Position numbers and translations under genes: made by a program | The notes under the pieces: generated by a model | Database searches by the model: none | Told to the model about the DNA's origin: nothing | What the model saw: the letters and a program-made list of their open reading frames with translations, nothing else | Part shown: positions 7,703-16,857 of the stretch, piece by piece | Numbering within the stretch: the first letter of the stretch is position 1 | Layout of the letters: every line of letters starts with the position of its first letter | Source: G963668605 sp963668605 | GTDB taxonomy: Bacteria > Acidobacteriota > Terriglobia > Bryobacterales > Bryobacteraceae | Length of the DNA: 64,000 nucleotides | Assembly: GCA_963668605.1 (NCBI GenBank) | Contig: OY764903.1 | Span: 7,130,001-7,194,000, forward strand | Direction of reading: 5' to 3'

Positions 7703-10700
7703 TGCCCGAATATATCGGTAACATCCCGATTCCGGAAATCGCTGTCTTCACAGCTCTGCCGCTTCCGGTGTGTCCGGATTATCCGTATACCGTCGTGATG
7801 GAACCACAGATCGTCACGCACCGCTTCGGCGCGGCGAATTATAAGCGGGAACAGCGATTTTATCTGGGTTCCGGAGTCCGTCAGTTTCTGGTCCGCTCGG
7901 AACTTTCGCTTGTCGAACGTGGCGAACTGATGGCGTTTTGGGAAGCGCGCAAAGGCGCCTATCAACCATTCCTTTTCAATGCTCCGAAACCGGATGGGAC
8001 CACCGAGCAGCTCACCGTCCGCTTCGCCAATGAGCCGATCTCGTATGACTTCCTCGAAGCGGCGCTGGCGAGCACTGGCGTAAATCTGGTCGAACTTGCC
8101 ATCGGAACTCCGGAAAAGACGGTCTCCAGCACGGTAACGAGGTTTCCGAGCGAAGCATTGAAGTCTGGATTGCTGCCTCGAATCCAGGAAATCATTCCGC
8201 TTGTAAAAATCACCCCGAAGCTGGTCGGCTGGGCCGGCGCAGGCTACAGCGATGTGATTTATCTATCCGACCGGCGTGTCAAGATCGACCTGCAGCTCTA
8301 CCAGCCGCGATTGATCGACTGGGATGGAATTTCTCAAACTATGACCGGCGGAGCGGATGAAGCACAGTTCAATTTCGGCAACGCCGATCGCGTCATGACA
8401 GCGGTTGTAAATGCGGTGGATCTGTTTCGCGCGGATATCGAATTTTCGCTCTATCATGTCGGCACCGGAATAAAACTGGATCTCTGGAAGGGGGAAATTA
8501 CCGATTGGACGTTTGACGGGGGAACGGCTTTTCAGGCGACCGCGTCTGACGGCATCTATGAACTGGGCCTGCCCTATCCGCCGAGGCGCATCTGCCGAAC
8601 TTGCTGGAAGCCATTTGATGACGCGGCAAACTGTCCATACGCAACTCAGGGTGCGCTGGATCTGGTGCACTTCCCATCGGCGAATGCCGCGGAGTGCGAT
8701 CACGGATATGCGACCGATAACGGATGTCTGGCGCATGGCATGAAACGATATTTCGGAGCCATCATCATCGAGCCGCAATCCGTCAATCTGAAGGATTATT
8801 CGCGGGGAACCCTTTCGAAATGGGGCGGGACAAAAATCACGTCATCCAGTCTGGTCGGCGACACGATCTATAACCAGCCATTGCAGGAAGTCTACACCGA
8901 CGAAGCGATGCCGGTGAACTGCCAATTGGCGGCCTATCGCGATGAGTCCGAATTCAAGAGCGGGCTCGGCATCGTTTCCGAGGGTCCGATCACATCGTAC
9001 AAAGCCCCAGGGATGGTGAACGGTCGGTTGATCAGCCACATACTGGACGGCCTGCCGCATCATGGCTATGGAACAAATAACCCGTCCTACGGGCTTCGGG
9101 AGGCGTTGGGAATTGATCCGGCAAATGCGGGCGATTACTTCTCTCTCGGTGAGACCGGCGATCGTAGAGCGTCCAAGGCTGAGCCGTGGCGATATGCCTA
9201 TGGCGGCGCCAGCACCTACCTGGAGAATTATGCCGCGGGCGTCGCATTCGTGGAACTGCGCGTATCCGATGCAATGGGCGTGCAACTCTCACGGGTGACC
9301 GATCACCAAATGAAGGCGTGGGTTGATGCCGGCATGGGCGGTTGGACCTGGTCTGATCCGGCCACGCGCATCTGGCAAGCACCGCTGATCAATCCGGTTT
9401 GGATCGCGGTCAACGTGCTGCTGAAGGCGCGCGCGCGTCGCGGATCGGAAGCGAATCCGCCGAGCATGGCCGATCAGTTGGCGCTGTTCGACGTTGGTGC
9501 CGCGATCAGTGCGGCGGCGATCTGCTCGGATGTAGTTACGAAACTAATTGGAGATGGAACCGAGACCCAATTTACCTTTCGGGGCTACATCGCCGAAGAG
9601 CGTCCATTGCGGGATTGGATCTCGGATGTACTGGCCAATTGCCTCGGATATTACACGTTTGCCTTTGGCCGGCTGAAGATCGGTCTGCGCAAGGATTCGG
9701 TCGCGGTTGAATCGTTCACGGTCGGAAACATTCTAGCCGATTCATTGCGTCTCGGCCCGATCAAGCCGTCATTCAATCATCTGTCGGCGAACTTCGCGGA
9801 TCGGGAATTTGAGTGGAAAAATAACGTCGTCGAACTGAGCGACATCGACCATGCGCTCAGACTGGGTGGCGCTGCCTCGCCGCTCTACCTGAAAACGCAA
9901 TTGAATCTGTCGGGCACGAGTACCAAGAGCCAGACGAGCAGAATCGTCATAACCCGGCTGCGGGAGGAGACGGGCGGGATCACGGAGCCAGAACAGACGC
10001 GTGCGCGCGCCGTTTCTTTCAAGACAACCGTCCTGGCGCTGAACACCGAACCCGGGATGGTTTGCTCGATAGAGCATGAGGACATGCCGGGCGGTTGGAT
10101 CACCGGCGCGAATCACGTACAGACTCCGAAGGCTAACTATGGAGAATTCCGTGTTCTGTCCTGGAAGCTGAACAAGGATTACTCGATCGAAATCTCGGGC
10201 GGATGCACCTACGATTCGATGTACAACTATGTGATTGGGGATAAGCCCGCGGACGTTCTGGCCTCCCCAATCGATCCTGAATTATTCAACTGGACGAACG
10301 CGCCGGCCTGGCTGCCGTTCACCGTCGCGGCCATAGCCGGCACGGCGCCGCATACGTTTGGCATCGCGCCAGTTTATGAAGATTCTGCAAATGGCACGAA
10401 GATCGCCCGATTGAAGCTGCGCGGGCTCGTGCGCGTGACCGTGGTCAATGCCCTCAACGCCCCAATGCTTGATGCGGCGGCGGCCGTCGCGACCACCGGC
10501 GGAACCATTCCCGGGTCTCGCACCGTTTATATTGCCGTCTGTCCACGGGCTGCCAACAATAGCCTCGGGGCTCGCTCCAGGATGATCTGCAAAGCTGAGA
10601 TCCCGGCTGGCACGAACACCAATACGGCGACGTTCGGTGTGGGATCTTGGGACGCCGGAACGACCGCGTATTCGGTATTTGCGGGCGATGATCCGAATCA

Positions 10701-11826
10701 ACTCAGTTGGCAGCAGGATGGAACGGGAACGCCGACGTCCATTGTTCTCGATCACCTATACAAGGATCGTTGGGCCTGTCCGGATCCGGCAAGTCCGAGT
10801 TTACTGGTTCAGATCACACGCGGCCGGCATTTTGGGATCGGTGCGCAAACGGTGATCATCGATGGCGTCAATTCGCGAATTCAGTTTCCAGGAGTGGATT
10901 TCACCGGCTGCGATCTCACCGACTACATTGCGAGTGTGCTGGCCGTCCCGGGTCTTAACGAAATCCCCGTTGCGGATTTTGCAATCACCGCCATGGGCAC
11001 GGACTATGTGACCGTCACCCCGAATCCCGGCACCGTCGGAATCCTCGATGAATCGCTTGTTGTGATCCGCACCAAAGCCACGATTGGCGCTGATGCGGGC
11101 GGCAATTACATCCAAGACCTACGTTGGGTGAACCCTCTTTCTGGCGGAACCGGTCTGGCTCTACATGCCGAGATGGGTTCTATGCTGCTGGCGATTTCGC
11201 CTGAAGGAGAATCTTACTGGTATACGATCGCCGACAATGATCAAACCAAAATCTGGATCATGGGAACCTGGACGGTCATTCCGACCTCGACCTGGCGCTT
11301 CCTCGTCATCGAGTCCACTTGGCAATGGTCGAAACTGGACGGCCCATATTCCAACGACAATCAATCCTTCGAGACGAATATCCTTTGCGACATCGATAAT
11401 CTCAAGAATCAGCCGCTGCTGGTTCGCGTCTTAGCTGTCAATTTCGACGGTCTACAATCCCCAGAACGCCTTGCGCCTTGCCGGGATTTCTACCTCTTCG
11501 GCGCGGCCGGGGCGCTGGCGGACGGATATTATGTGATCCCCTACGCTGCGACGGTGACGCCGGATCTGGCCAACGGGAAGAACCAGCGCATCACGCTGAG
11601 CGGCGATGTGACAATCAATGCGCCGGCCGGAACGCCAGTGGCTGGCGACTGGCTGCAAATCAAAATCGTGCAGGATACGCCTGGCGGGCGGCAGGTCGCC
11701 TGGGATGCGCTGTATACCGGGCTGATGGGCAAAGACCCCGACGTGCGGCCGGCTGCATATTCCTTATACCAATTCACTTTCGACGGAACAAACTGGGAGC
11801 TTTCATCTTATGTTTCGGGCACTTAA
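7702..11826 (+). CDS. Tail tip/central fibre fusion protein (L- and J-like)
   Basis: A 1374-residue tail-tip protein. Residues 1-180 contain a DUF2460-like core. Residues 180-500 resemble DUF2163/gpL-like proteins with a cysteine cluster (C298, C301, C311, C332, C342) of the kind that holds a metal or Fe-S centre in lambda gpL. Residues 600-860 resemble the J-like hub ('WISDVLANCLGYYTFAFGR'). The C-terminal 500 residues are beta-rich fibronectin-like modules, probably exposed at the tip. Lambda splits these jobs among M, L, K, I and J, and no K/I homologues are seen here, so this phage seems to have a compact fused tip. Coupled start at 7702. Confidence 0.7.
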   Translation: MPEYIGNIPIPEIAVFTALPLPVCPDYPYTVVMEPQIVTHRFGAANYKREQRFYLGSGVRQFLVRSELSLVERGELMAFWEARKGAYQPFLFNAPKPDGTTEQLTVRFANEPISYDFLEAALASTGVNLVELAIGTPEKTVSSTVTRFPSEALKSGLLPRIQEIIPLVKITPKLVGWAGAGYSDVIYLSDRRVKIDLQLYQPRLIDWDGISQTMTGGADEAQFNFGNADRVMTAVVNAVDLFRADIEFSLYHVGTGIKLDLWKGEITDWTFDGGTAFQATASDGIYELGLPYPPRRICRTCWKPFDDAANCPYATQGALDLVHFPSANAAECDHGYATDNGCLAHGMKRYFGAIIIEPQSVNLKDYSRGTLSKWGGTKITSSSLVGDTIYNQPLQEVYTDEAMPVNCQLAAYRDESEFKSGLGIVSEGPITSYKAPGMVNGRLISHILDGLPHHGYGTNNPSYGLREALGIDPANAGDYFSLGETGDRRASKAEPWRYAYGGASTYLENYAAGVAFVELRVSDAMGVQLSRVTDHQMKAWVDAGMGGWTWSDPATRIWQAPLINPVWIAVNVLLKARARRGSEANPPSMADQLALFDVGAAISAAAICSDVVTKLIGDGTETQFTFRGYIAEERPLRDWISDVLANCLGYYTFAFGRLKIGLRKDSVAVESFTVGNILADSLRLGPIKPSFNHLSANFADREFEWKNNVVELSDIDHALRLGGAASPLYLKTQLNLSGTSTKSQTSRIVITRLREETGGITEPEQTRARAVSFKTTVLALNTEPGMVCSIEHEDMPGGWITGANHVQTPKANYGEFRVLSWKLNKDYSIEISGGCTYDSMYNYVIGDKPADVLASPIDPELFNWTNAPAWLPFTVAAIAGTAPHTFGIAPVYEDSANGTKIARLKLRGLVRVTVVNALNAPMLDAAAAVATTGGTIPGSRTVYIAVCPRAANNSLGARSRMICKAEIPAGTNTNTATFGVGSWDAGTTAYSVFAGDDPNQLSWQQDGTGTPTSIVLDHLYKDRWACPDPASPSLLVQITRGRHFGIGAQTVIIDGVNSRIQFPGVDFTGCDLTDYIASVLAVPGLNEIPVADFAITAMGTDYVTVTPNPGTVGILDESLVVIRTKATIGADAGGNYIQDLRWVNPLSGGTGLALHAEMGSMLLAISPEGESYWYTIADNDQTKIWIMGTWTVIPTSTWRFLVIESTWQWSKLDGPYSNDNQSFETNILCDIDNLKNQPLLVRVLAVNFDGLQSPERLAPCRDFYLFGAAGALADGYYVIPYAATVTPDLANGKNQRITLSGDVTINAPAGTPVAGDWLQIKIVQDTPGGRQVAWDALYTGLMGKDPDVRPAAYSLYQFTFDGTNWELSSYVSGT

Positions 11827-14815
11827 TTTACTCCTCATCGCCGCGGCGCTGGCGTGTGCGCAAAATATCATCACCGTGCTTCCCAAGCAGGACCGCAGTG
11901 CAACAGGCGAACTGCGCTTCCTGGACAAACAGACTACGCCGCATTTCGTGGCATTTGCGGCACCTGACAGCGTGGCCGCCAACATCGTGTGGAAACTGCC
12001 CGCTGACAACGCCAGCGGAGTGCTGACGAACACGGCGGGCGTATTGTCGTGGGCTCCTGCCGGCGCGCCGTCGAACATGGTCACCACTGATACAGATCAA
12101 ACCCTGACGGGAATCAAAACGTTTCCATGGGCAACGTCGTTCAAACTCGCCGATAGTACCAACGGCTGGAACGTGGTGAGCAGCAATTCTGCCGGATCTG
12201 GAGGTTCCGACACTTCTACTGTTGGTTTCTATGACGCTCGCCTTGGCGAGTATCGCATGACGCTGTACTCCAAAATCGCCGGTGTTGCGTATCGCGTCAT
12301 CGGTCTGGGCGGCTCCTTGTTCCCCTTCACGGACAGCGTTTACGATATCGGAACAACTGTGGGTGCGAATGCCCGGTGGAGAAATCTGTACATCAATGGC
12401 ACAATCAGCGGCGCAAGCAACATGGTGACGACGGACACCACCCAGACGATCAGTGGGTCGAAGACGTTCGCACTACCCTTGATCGTTAACCAGAAGGTGT
12501 TTGGGGGAGAGTCGGGAATTCTCATCAAGGGCCTATCGCCCATGTCCAATTGGCCGAATCTCGCGTTCTCGGTTCAGAATCAAGCGCTCGCCGACGTCAT
12601 CGCAGCATCCGTCTATGGCCAGATTATCAATGACGCTACAGGCGCCGAGGCCATGGACCTAATCTTCGGGACTGCATCTTCTGGCACGCTCACGGAACGA
12701 ATGAGAATCGAAAGCGGAGGGAACGTAAAGATTACGAATTCCCTGCGGGTCGGCGGGACGGTATACCTGCTCGACATGGAACACTCCATCCGCGCGGTGG
12801 GTGGCCAAGGTGTGTACATCGATACATACGGGGTCACCGATCCGTTTTTCTTGGAGCAGTCAACAGGTTACCTCGGGCTGGGAACTTTGGATCCCGCTGG
12901 CAGATTGCACCTTGAGGCAACCAATGGCAACCATATTTACCTGAGCAACTCTACCTCTCAGCCTTGGCAGATTAGTGCATACGACGATGGGACTCTTCGC
13001 TTCAATGCTGCGGGCATCGCCACGCGCATGATGTTGGACACAGCAGGGGATTTAACCCTCCTGGCCGGTAACCTCCATGAGACTCCGGGTGGTCTGGGGA
13101 GTAAAGGCGGACGCACTCCGCCAGGCGAAGACCTGAATGAAGCTCGTGAAAACGGCTTCTGGCGTGTGGTTGACACGTCTCTGAACAGACCTACGGGCGC
13201 AGTCACCTACGGAGCCGTGATCACTGCTGACGGGGGCGCTAATATCCGCTCGCAGATTTATTTGAATGCTCAGCCTGACCAGCCGCCAGCCATGTGGCTG
13301 CGGGTAAGCGACACCTGGAGTGATGACAATCTTTGGGAACCATGGGCCAAAGTTGCTATGAGCAGCGACATGTCCAATATGGTGACGACTGACACCATCC
13401 AGGACATCACGGGAGTGAAGACGTTCAAGGCGGCCACGGCGCTGAAATTGGTTGACGCCACCGCTGGCTGGGAAATTGTGAGTTCCAATGCTGCGGGCAC
13501 TGGTGGTTCAGATCATTCTCTCGTTGGGTTCCGTGACGCGCGCCTTGGCGAGTATCGCATGACGCTGTACTCCAAAATCGCCGGTGCAGAGTATAAGGTC
13601 ATTGGCTTTGGCGGCTCCCTATTCCCATTCACAGATGGCGTCTATGACATTGGAACGACTACTGGTTCCAATGCCCGCTGGAGAAACCTGAGTATCAGCG
13701 GAACAATCAGCGGCGCCACGAATATGGTCACCACTGACACTGTTCAGACGATCACGGGGGGCAAGACGTTCGACTCCGCTGCCTTCATTCACGAACTAGA
13801 GATTCGTGGTTCGCAATCAACCTATGCTCCGTTCGTTCGATTCCACCGGCCCGCTGAAGAGTTTGGTCAAATCCGGTATGGCACAGACACGACACACGAT
13901 AATGTGTTCTATTTCAGGCAGATCAACGCCGCTGCCCCGGCTAGTATAGATGCAGCAAATATCGCCGCTGCTGGTTGGATGTCCATAACTGGAGCTGTGA
14001 AGCTGTGGGATGCGACCAACGGTTGGAATATCTACACAGACAATGCGGCCGGCTCGGGTGGGAGCGATAACTCCTTTTTCTCCATTTATGATGCGAGGAC
14101 CGCGACGTACCGCGCCACGTTCTATTCCAAGATCGCTGGTGCCGCGTATCCGGTGGTGGCTCTGAACGCTCATCTTTACCCAATGACAGACGCGACCTAT
14201 GACATCGGCACGATAACCGGGAGCGCGCGCAAGTGGAGAGATTTGTTCCTGTCCGGCACGGCTCATGTGGCTGGTTTACAGGTGGGAACAAGCACGACCT
14301 CCGGTTATGTTTTGACAGCAGATTCGAGCGGAAACGGAACGTGGCAGGTGGTGCCATCAGGTGGCGTGACCTCTCTTGCGGCCAATTCGCCGATCAGCGT
14401 GAGCGGCAGCACGGGTGCGGTGACGATCTCCTGTTCGACGTGTCTCACGACTTCGAGCAACTATGTCACCACGAACACGACGCAATCACTCAGCGGGCAG
14501 AAAACATTCTCATCGGGAACTACCTACTTCTATGGAATTTCCATGTCCGGCACGCTGACTGGGGCGACGAACCTGGTCGATATTGGAACCATCCAAACCA
14601 TTACGGCGGGCAAGATTTTCTCAGGGACGATCCAAGCAGACGGGGGAATTTACACGACGCTCGCTAATGTCTTTGCCACCGGCCACAACACCTATTCCGG
14701 TGGCTCATGGCGCTATGGGCTTTCTGCGCAGACCATCAACGTAACCGGCTCCGGCGGATCGCCCTGCTCGATCACTGTCTATGGTGGCGTCGTCACCGCC
14801 ACTACCTGTCCATAA
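11810..14815 (+). CDS. Tail fibre protein with repeated modules and an N-terminal signal-like segment
   Basis: A 1001-residue protein overlapping the end of the tip gene by 17 bases. It carries recurring 'NMVTTDT-QT-(T/S)G-KTF' motifs (near residues 90, 204, 523, 639 and, degenerate, 884 and 922), a pattern common in phage tail fibres. Two full modules of exactly 115 residues (12074-12418 and 13376-13720) are near copies, and a third diverged copy starts near 13976. The N-terminus 'MFRALNLLLIAAALACAQN' looks like a Sec signal peptide, which is unexpected for a virion protein assembled in the cytoplasm. The C-terminus ends in a Gly/Ser-rich beta segment with paired Cys. Receptor binding is the likely role. 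Confidence 0.75.
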   Translation: MFRALNLLLIAAALACAQNIITVLPKQDRSATGELRFLDKQTTPHFVAFAAPDSVAANIVWKLPADNASGVLTNTAGVLSWAPAGAPSNMVTTDTDQTLTGIKTFPWATSFKLADSTNGWNVVSSNSAGSGGSDTSTVGFYDARLGEYRMTLYSKIAGVAYRVIGLGGSLFPFTDSVYDIGTTVGANARWRNLYINGTISGASNMVTTDTTQTISGSKTFALPLIVNQKVFGGESGILIKGLSPMSNWPNLAFSVQNQALADVIAASVYGQIINDATGAEAMDLIFGTASSGTLTERMRIESGGNVKITNSLRVGGTVYLLDMEHSIRAVGGQGVYIDTYGVTDPFFLEQSTGYLGLGTLDPAGRLHLEATNGNHIYLSNSTSQPWQISAYDDGTLRFNAAGIATRMMLDTAGDLTLLAGNLHETPGGLGSKGGRTPPGEDLNEARENGFWRVVDTSLNRPTGAVTYGAVITADGGANIRSQIYLNAQPDQPPAMWLRVSDTWSDDNLWEPWAKVAMSSDMSNMVTTDTIQDITGVKTFKAATALKLVDATAGWEIVSSNAAGTGGSDHSLVGFRDARLGEYRMTLYSKIAGAEYKVIGFGGSLFPFTDGVYDIGTTTGSNARWRNLSISGTISGATNMVTTDTVQTITGGKTFDSAAFIHELEIRGSQSTYAPFVRFHRPAEEFGQIRYGTDTTHDNVFYFRQINAAAPASIDAANIAAAGWMSITGAVKLWDATNGWNIYTDNAAGSGGSDNSFFSIYDARTATYRATFYSKIAGAAYPVVALNAHLYPMTDATYDIGTITGSARKWRDLFLSGTAHVAGLQVGTSTTSGYVLTADSSGNGTWQVVPSGGVTSLAANSPISVSGSTGAVTISCSTCLTTSSNYVTTNTTQSLSGQKTFSSGTTYFYGISMSGTLTGATNLVDIGTIQTITAGKIFSGTIQADGGIYTTLANVFATGHNTYSGGSWRYGLSAQTINVTGSGGSPCSITVYGGVVTATTCP
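12074..12418 (+). repeat. Tail-fibre module, copy 1 (345 nt)
   Basis: A coding repeat of 115 codons beginning at the first 'NMVTTDT' motif. It is related over its full length to 13376-13720, with no length change, and shares with it an uninterrupted identical block of 46 bases (12239-12284 equals 13541-13586). Other parts have diverged at many third positions. Confidence 0.85.
13376..13720 (+). repeat. Tail-fibre module, copy 2 (345 nt)
   Basis: The second copy of the 115-codon module, 1302 bases downstream of copy 1 in the same frame. The encoded protein keeps the 'GGSD', 'DARLGEYRMTLYSKIAG', 'GGSLFPFTD' and 'YDIGTT' landmarks of copy 1. A third, more diverged copy without the first motif spans about 13976-14272. 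Confidence 0.85.
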
Positions 14816-14849
14816 CCAGAGGCGTTCCAGTTTGAAAAGGACAACATCA

Positions 14850-15125
14850 ATGAAACATGCTTTACTCCTGGCATTGTGCTTTGGTTCGGTCCTGCTAGCC
14901 GCTGAAGCACCAAAGGCCGAACCGAAGATCACGGCAGAGCAGCGCGCGAAGTTCTGGCGCGCACAGACCGAGGCCATCGCCGCGCAGGCGCAGGCACAAA
15001 ACACCCGGGCAATGTTCGATGCTGTGCGCGCGGAGCTGGCTAAGGCTTGTGGAGATTTGCCGCTAGTGGCCGACGAGGCCGGCGAACCGGCGTGCGGCAA
15101 GAAGAAGGTTGAACCGAAGAAGTAG
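14850..15125 (+). CDS. Small secreted protein of unknown function (phage-encoded)
   Basis: A 91-residue protein starting at ATG 14850 after an AAAAGGA ribosome-binding site. An N-terminal signal peptide ('MKHALLLALCFGSVLLAAEA') is followed by a highly charged, Ala/Gln-rich helical region and a Lys-rich tail with two Cys near the end. It lies directly after the tail fibre and before the lysis genes, so it may act in the periplasm during lysis, for example as a spanin-like or adaptor component. No family was recognised. Confidence 0.6.
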   Translation: MKHALLLALCFGSVLLAAEAPKAEPKITAEQRAKFWRAQTEAIAAQAQAQNTRAMFDAVRAELAKACGDLPLVADEAGEPACGKKKVEPKK

Positions 15126-15127
15126 GT

Positions 15128-15430
15128 CTATTTGATGCGGTATCCGGCGTAGGATTCGCCGTTTTCCAGATTGAACCACACCGAAGCGCGGCCATCCTCG
15201 ACCTTCGCAACCTTTTGAATTTCGCGGTGGTCAGTAATCACCGTCACGGTGACCTGAGCGCTGTCTGATCCCACGACGGAGACAAGGACCGCAGGTTTGC
15301 ACAAGTGCGACATCCAAGGTACGACGGAGCACGCCTTTTCGTCTCGCACGGTTACGGTTACGGTCGGCTCAGCGAAGATCGAACTACATAGCAACAAAGC
15401 AACAAGTAGTCTCATAGCCGAATTGTACAC
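15128..15430 (-). CDS. Small secreted protein, leftward, unknown function
   Basis: A 100-residue protein on the opposite strand to its neighbours. A GTG start at 15430 has GGAG about eight bases upstream; the ATG at 15415 is a weaker choice. A signal peptide ('MRLLVALLLCSSIFA') precedes a beta-strand-rich domain with two Cys and 'TVTVTVRDEKACSVV'-type strands. It converges with the previous gene, the stops being two bases apart, and diverges from the next one. A leftward single gene inside the late region suggests a moron expressed from the lysogen. No family was recognised. Confidence 0.55.
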   Translation of the reverse strand: MYNSAMRLLVALLLCSSIFAEPTVTVTVRDEKACSVVPWMSHLCKPAVLVSVVGSDSAQVTVTVITDHREIQKVAKVEDGRASVWFNLENGESYAGYRIK

Positions 15431-15504
15431 CCAAAACTCCGAAATTTATCCTGAGAGCACATAACCCTATGGAACCAAACGACAAACAGAATAATAGGGC
15501 ATGA

Positions 15505-16125
15505 ATGGAAGCCATGACCACCATTCGCCAGCTCGCCGCGATCGCCGCGCTGCTCGCCCTGGCTATCCTGCTCGGCGCGCTCACTTGGTCTGTGTTCACC
15601 ATCACACACACGGTACAGACGCTTCCTGCGTGGCTGGACGCGGCCGTGGAGCGAGAGGCCATCCGCCTGCGCGCCGACGCGCTGGGCGCCATCCAGAACG
15701 CGCAGGCGGGCCTATTGGCTGAAGTTGCGGAGTTGCGCAGGGGCGGCACGTCTGCGCTCGCGGGTCTTGTGGATAAAACCGATACGCAACTCACTGCGGC
15801 GAACGCATCGCTTGCGAATGTAGCGGCCGTCCGCGACGATCTGAAGCCGACGCTTGAGGCCAGCGCCGCACTCACGGTTGATGTCCAAGCCTCGCTCGAT
15901 GCACTCTACCCGGACATCGCGGCGATCACTGGCAACGTGGCGGTAACGACGCGCAGCACGGGTGAGGTGGTTGGCGCTGCGGAGCGGGTAGCGCCGGCAG
16001 TAGCGCAGGACGTTCAGAAGGGCGTACACGATAGCGCGGCCGTCATTGCCAACATCAAGGAAATGACGAAGCCGAGCAAATGGTACGTCAAGGCCGCGCG
16101 GTTCGTCTTGCGCTTGTTCATCTGA
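15505..16125 (+). CDS. Membrane-anchored helical protein, lysis region
   Basis: A 206-residue protein with one N-terminal transmembrane segment (residues 8-32) and then a long, mostly helical region rich in Ala and Val that probably forms a coiled coil. It ends in a short basic/hydrophobic tail ('FVLRLFI'). The ATG at 15505 is supported by AGGG at 15496-15499; ATG 15514 is possible. It lies just upstream of the holin-like and lysozyme genes. This architecture could suit an inner-membrane spanin-type component or a tail-related membrane protein, but no family was recognised. Confidence 0.6.
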   Translation: MEAMTTIRQLAAIAALLALAILLGALTWSVFTITHTVQTLPAWLDAAVEREAIRLRADALGAIQNAQAGLLAEVAELRRGGTSALAGLVDKTDTQLTAANASLANVAAVRDDLKPTLEASAALTVDVQASLDALYPDIAAITGNVAVTTRSTGEVVGAAERVAPAVAQDVQKGVHDSAAVIANIKEMTKPSKWYVKAARFVLRLFI

Positions 16126-16139
16126 AAGGAAACCAGTCA

Positions 16140-16637
16140 ATGAGGAGTCTCTTTTGCGCTCTCGCTCTGCTTTTTCTCACACCCATCCTCGCGCCGGCGC
16201 AAACCAACGTTGCCCGCTACGAGCCGCAGTACTTCCTCGCTCTGGGTGGCAGCTACAACCATTACGCCACGCCTCCGCAGGCGGCCGGCTTCGTGAGCCT
16301 CTCGGTGCGGATCGCCGCTGGCACCTACTCGATTTCCACAATTGATCTGACGCAAACGACATCGAGCGTCAGGACTGGTTTGGCGCGGATCCTGACACAG
16401 AGCGGAAACTTCACGTTGCTGGCTCATGCAGACGGCGGGCTCACTACCGGCACGATCGGGGCGTCTTCGCTGGTGACGCTTGGGAGTTTCAGCGGTGGCG
16501 GAATGCTGCTCTACGATCTCAAGAGAGTTTCACCGCGCCTTGAGCACATCTATTTGGTCGGCGTCATGCGGTTGCTTGCGATCAACGCCACCGCGGTTCA
16601 GAGCGTCTTCGAGTTTGGCATAGGACGGGGGTTCTGA
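16140..16637 (+). CDS. Secreted protein, beta-rich, unknown function
   Basis: A 165-residue protein starting at ATG 16140 with AAAGGA upstream. A clear signal peptide ends near 'ILAPAQT'. The mature part is rich in Gly, Ser, Thr and aromatic residues with alternating hydrophobic strands, and it ends in a Phe ('GIGRGF'). An aromatic last residue and strand periodicity are reminiscent of outer-membrane beta-barrel proteins. Its place between a membrane protein and the holin candidate could mean a role at the cell envelope in lysis or superinfection exclusion. Unrecognised family. Confidence 0.55.
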   Translation: MRSLFCALALLFLTPILAPAQTNVARYEPQYFLALGGSYNHYATPPQAAGFVSLSVRIAAGTYSISTIDLTQTTSSVRTGLARILTQSGNFTLLAHADGGLTTGTIGASSLVTLGSFSGGGMLLYDLKRVSPRLEHIYLVGVMRLLAINATAVQSVFEFGIGRGF

Positions 16638-16638
16638 G

Positions 16639-16857
16639 ATGACTACGTGGAGAGCATGGCTGCACGGCCTTGGCGCCGCGCTGATTGGCGGGGCTGCTAC
16701 AGCGGGTAGCGGCGCGCTCGGGGCGATGGTTGCGGGAATTGACCCGCTTTCTTCCGCGTTCTGGAAGATCACGCTTGGCGCCTGCATTGGCGGCGGCGTG
16801 ATTAGCGCACTGGCCTACCTTTCGAAGTCGCCGCTGCCCGATGTCGAGCGGAAATGA
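16639..16857 (+). CDS. Putative holin
   Basis: A 72-residue protein with two hydrophobic segments (about residues 8-32 and 42-64) and a short charged C-terminal tail ('DVERK'), the common layout of class II holins. It lies immediately before the lysozyme gene and overlaps it by four bases (ATGA at 16854). Holins have no shared sequence motif, so the call rests on size, topology and position. Confidence 0.65.
   Translation: MTTWRAWLHGLGAALIGGAATAGSGALGAMVAGIDPLSSAFWKITLGACIGGGVISALAYLSKSPLPDVERK

Noticed and set aside
12074..14272. Repeated units that could suggest a CRISPR array
   Set aside because: The units are 345 bases, in frame and coding for tail-fibre modules, with no short direct repeats or spacers. 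No CRISPR array was seen anywhere in the window.
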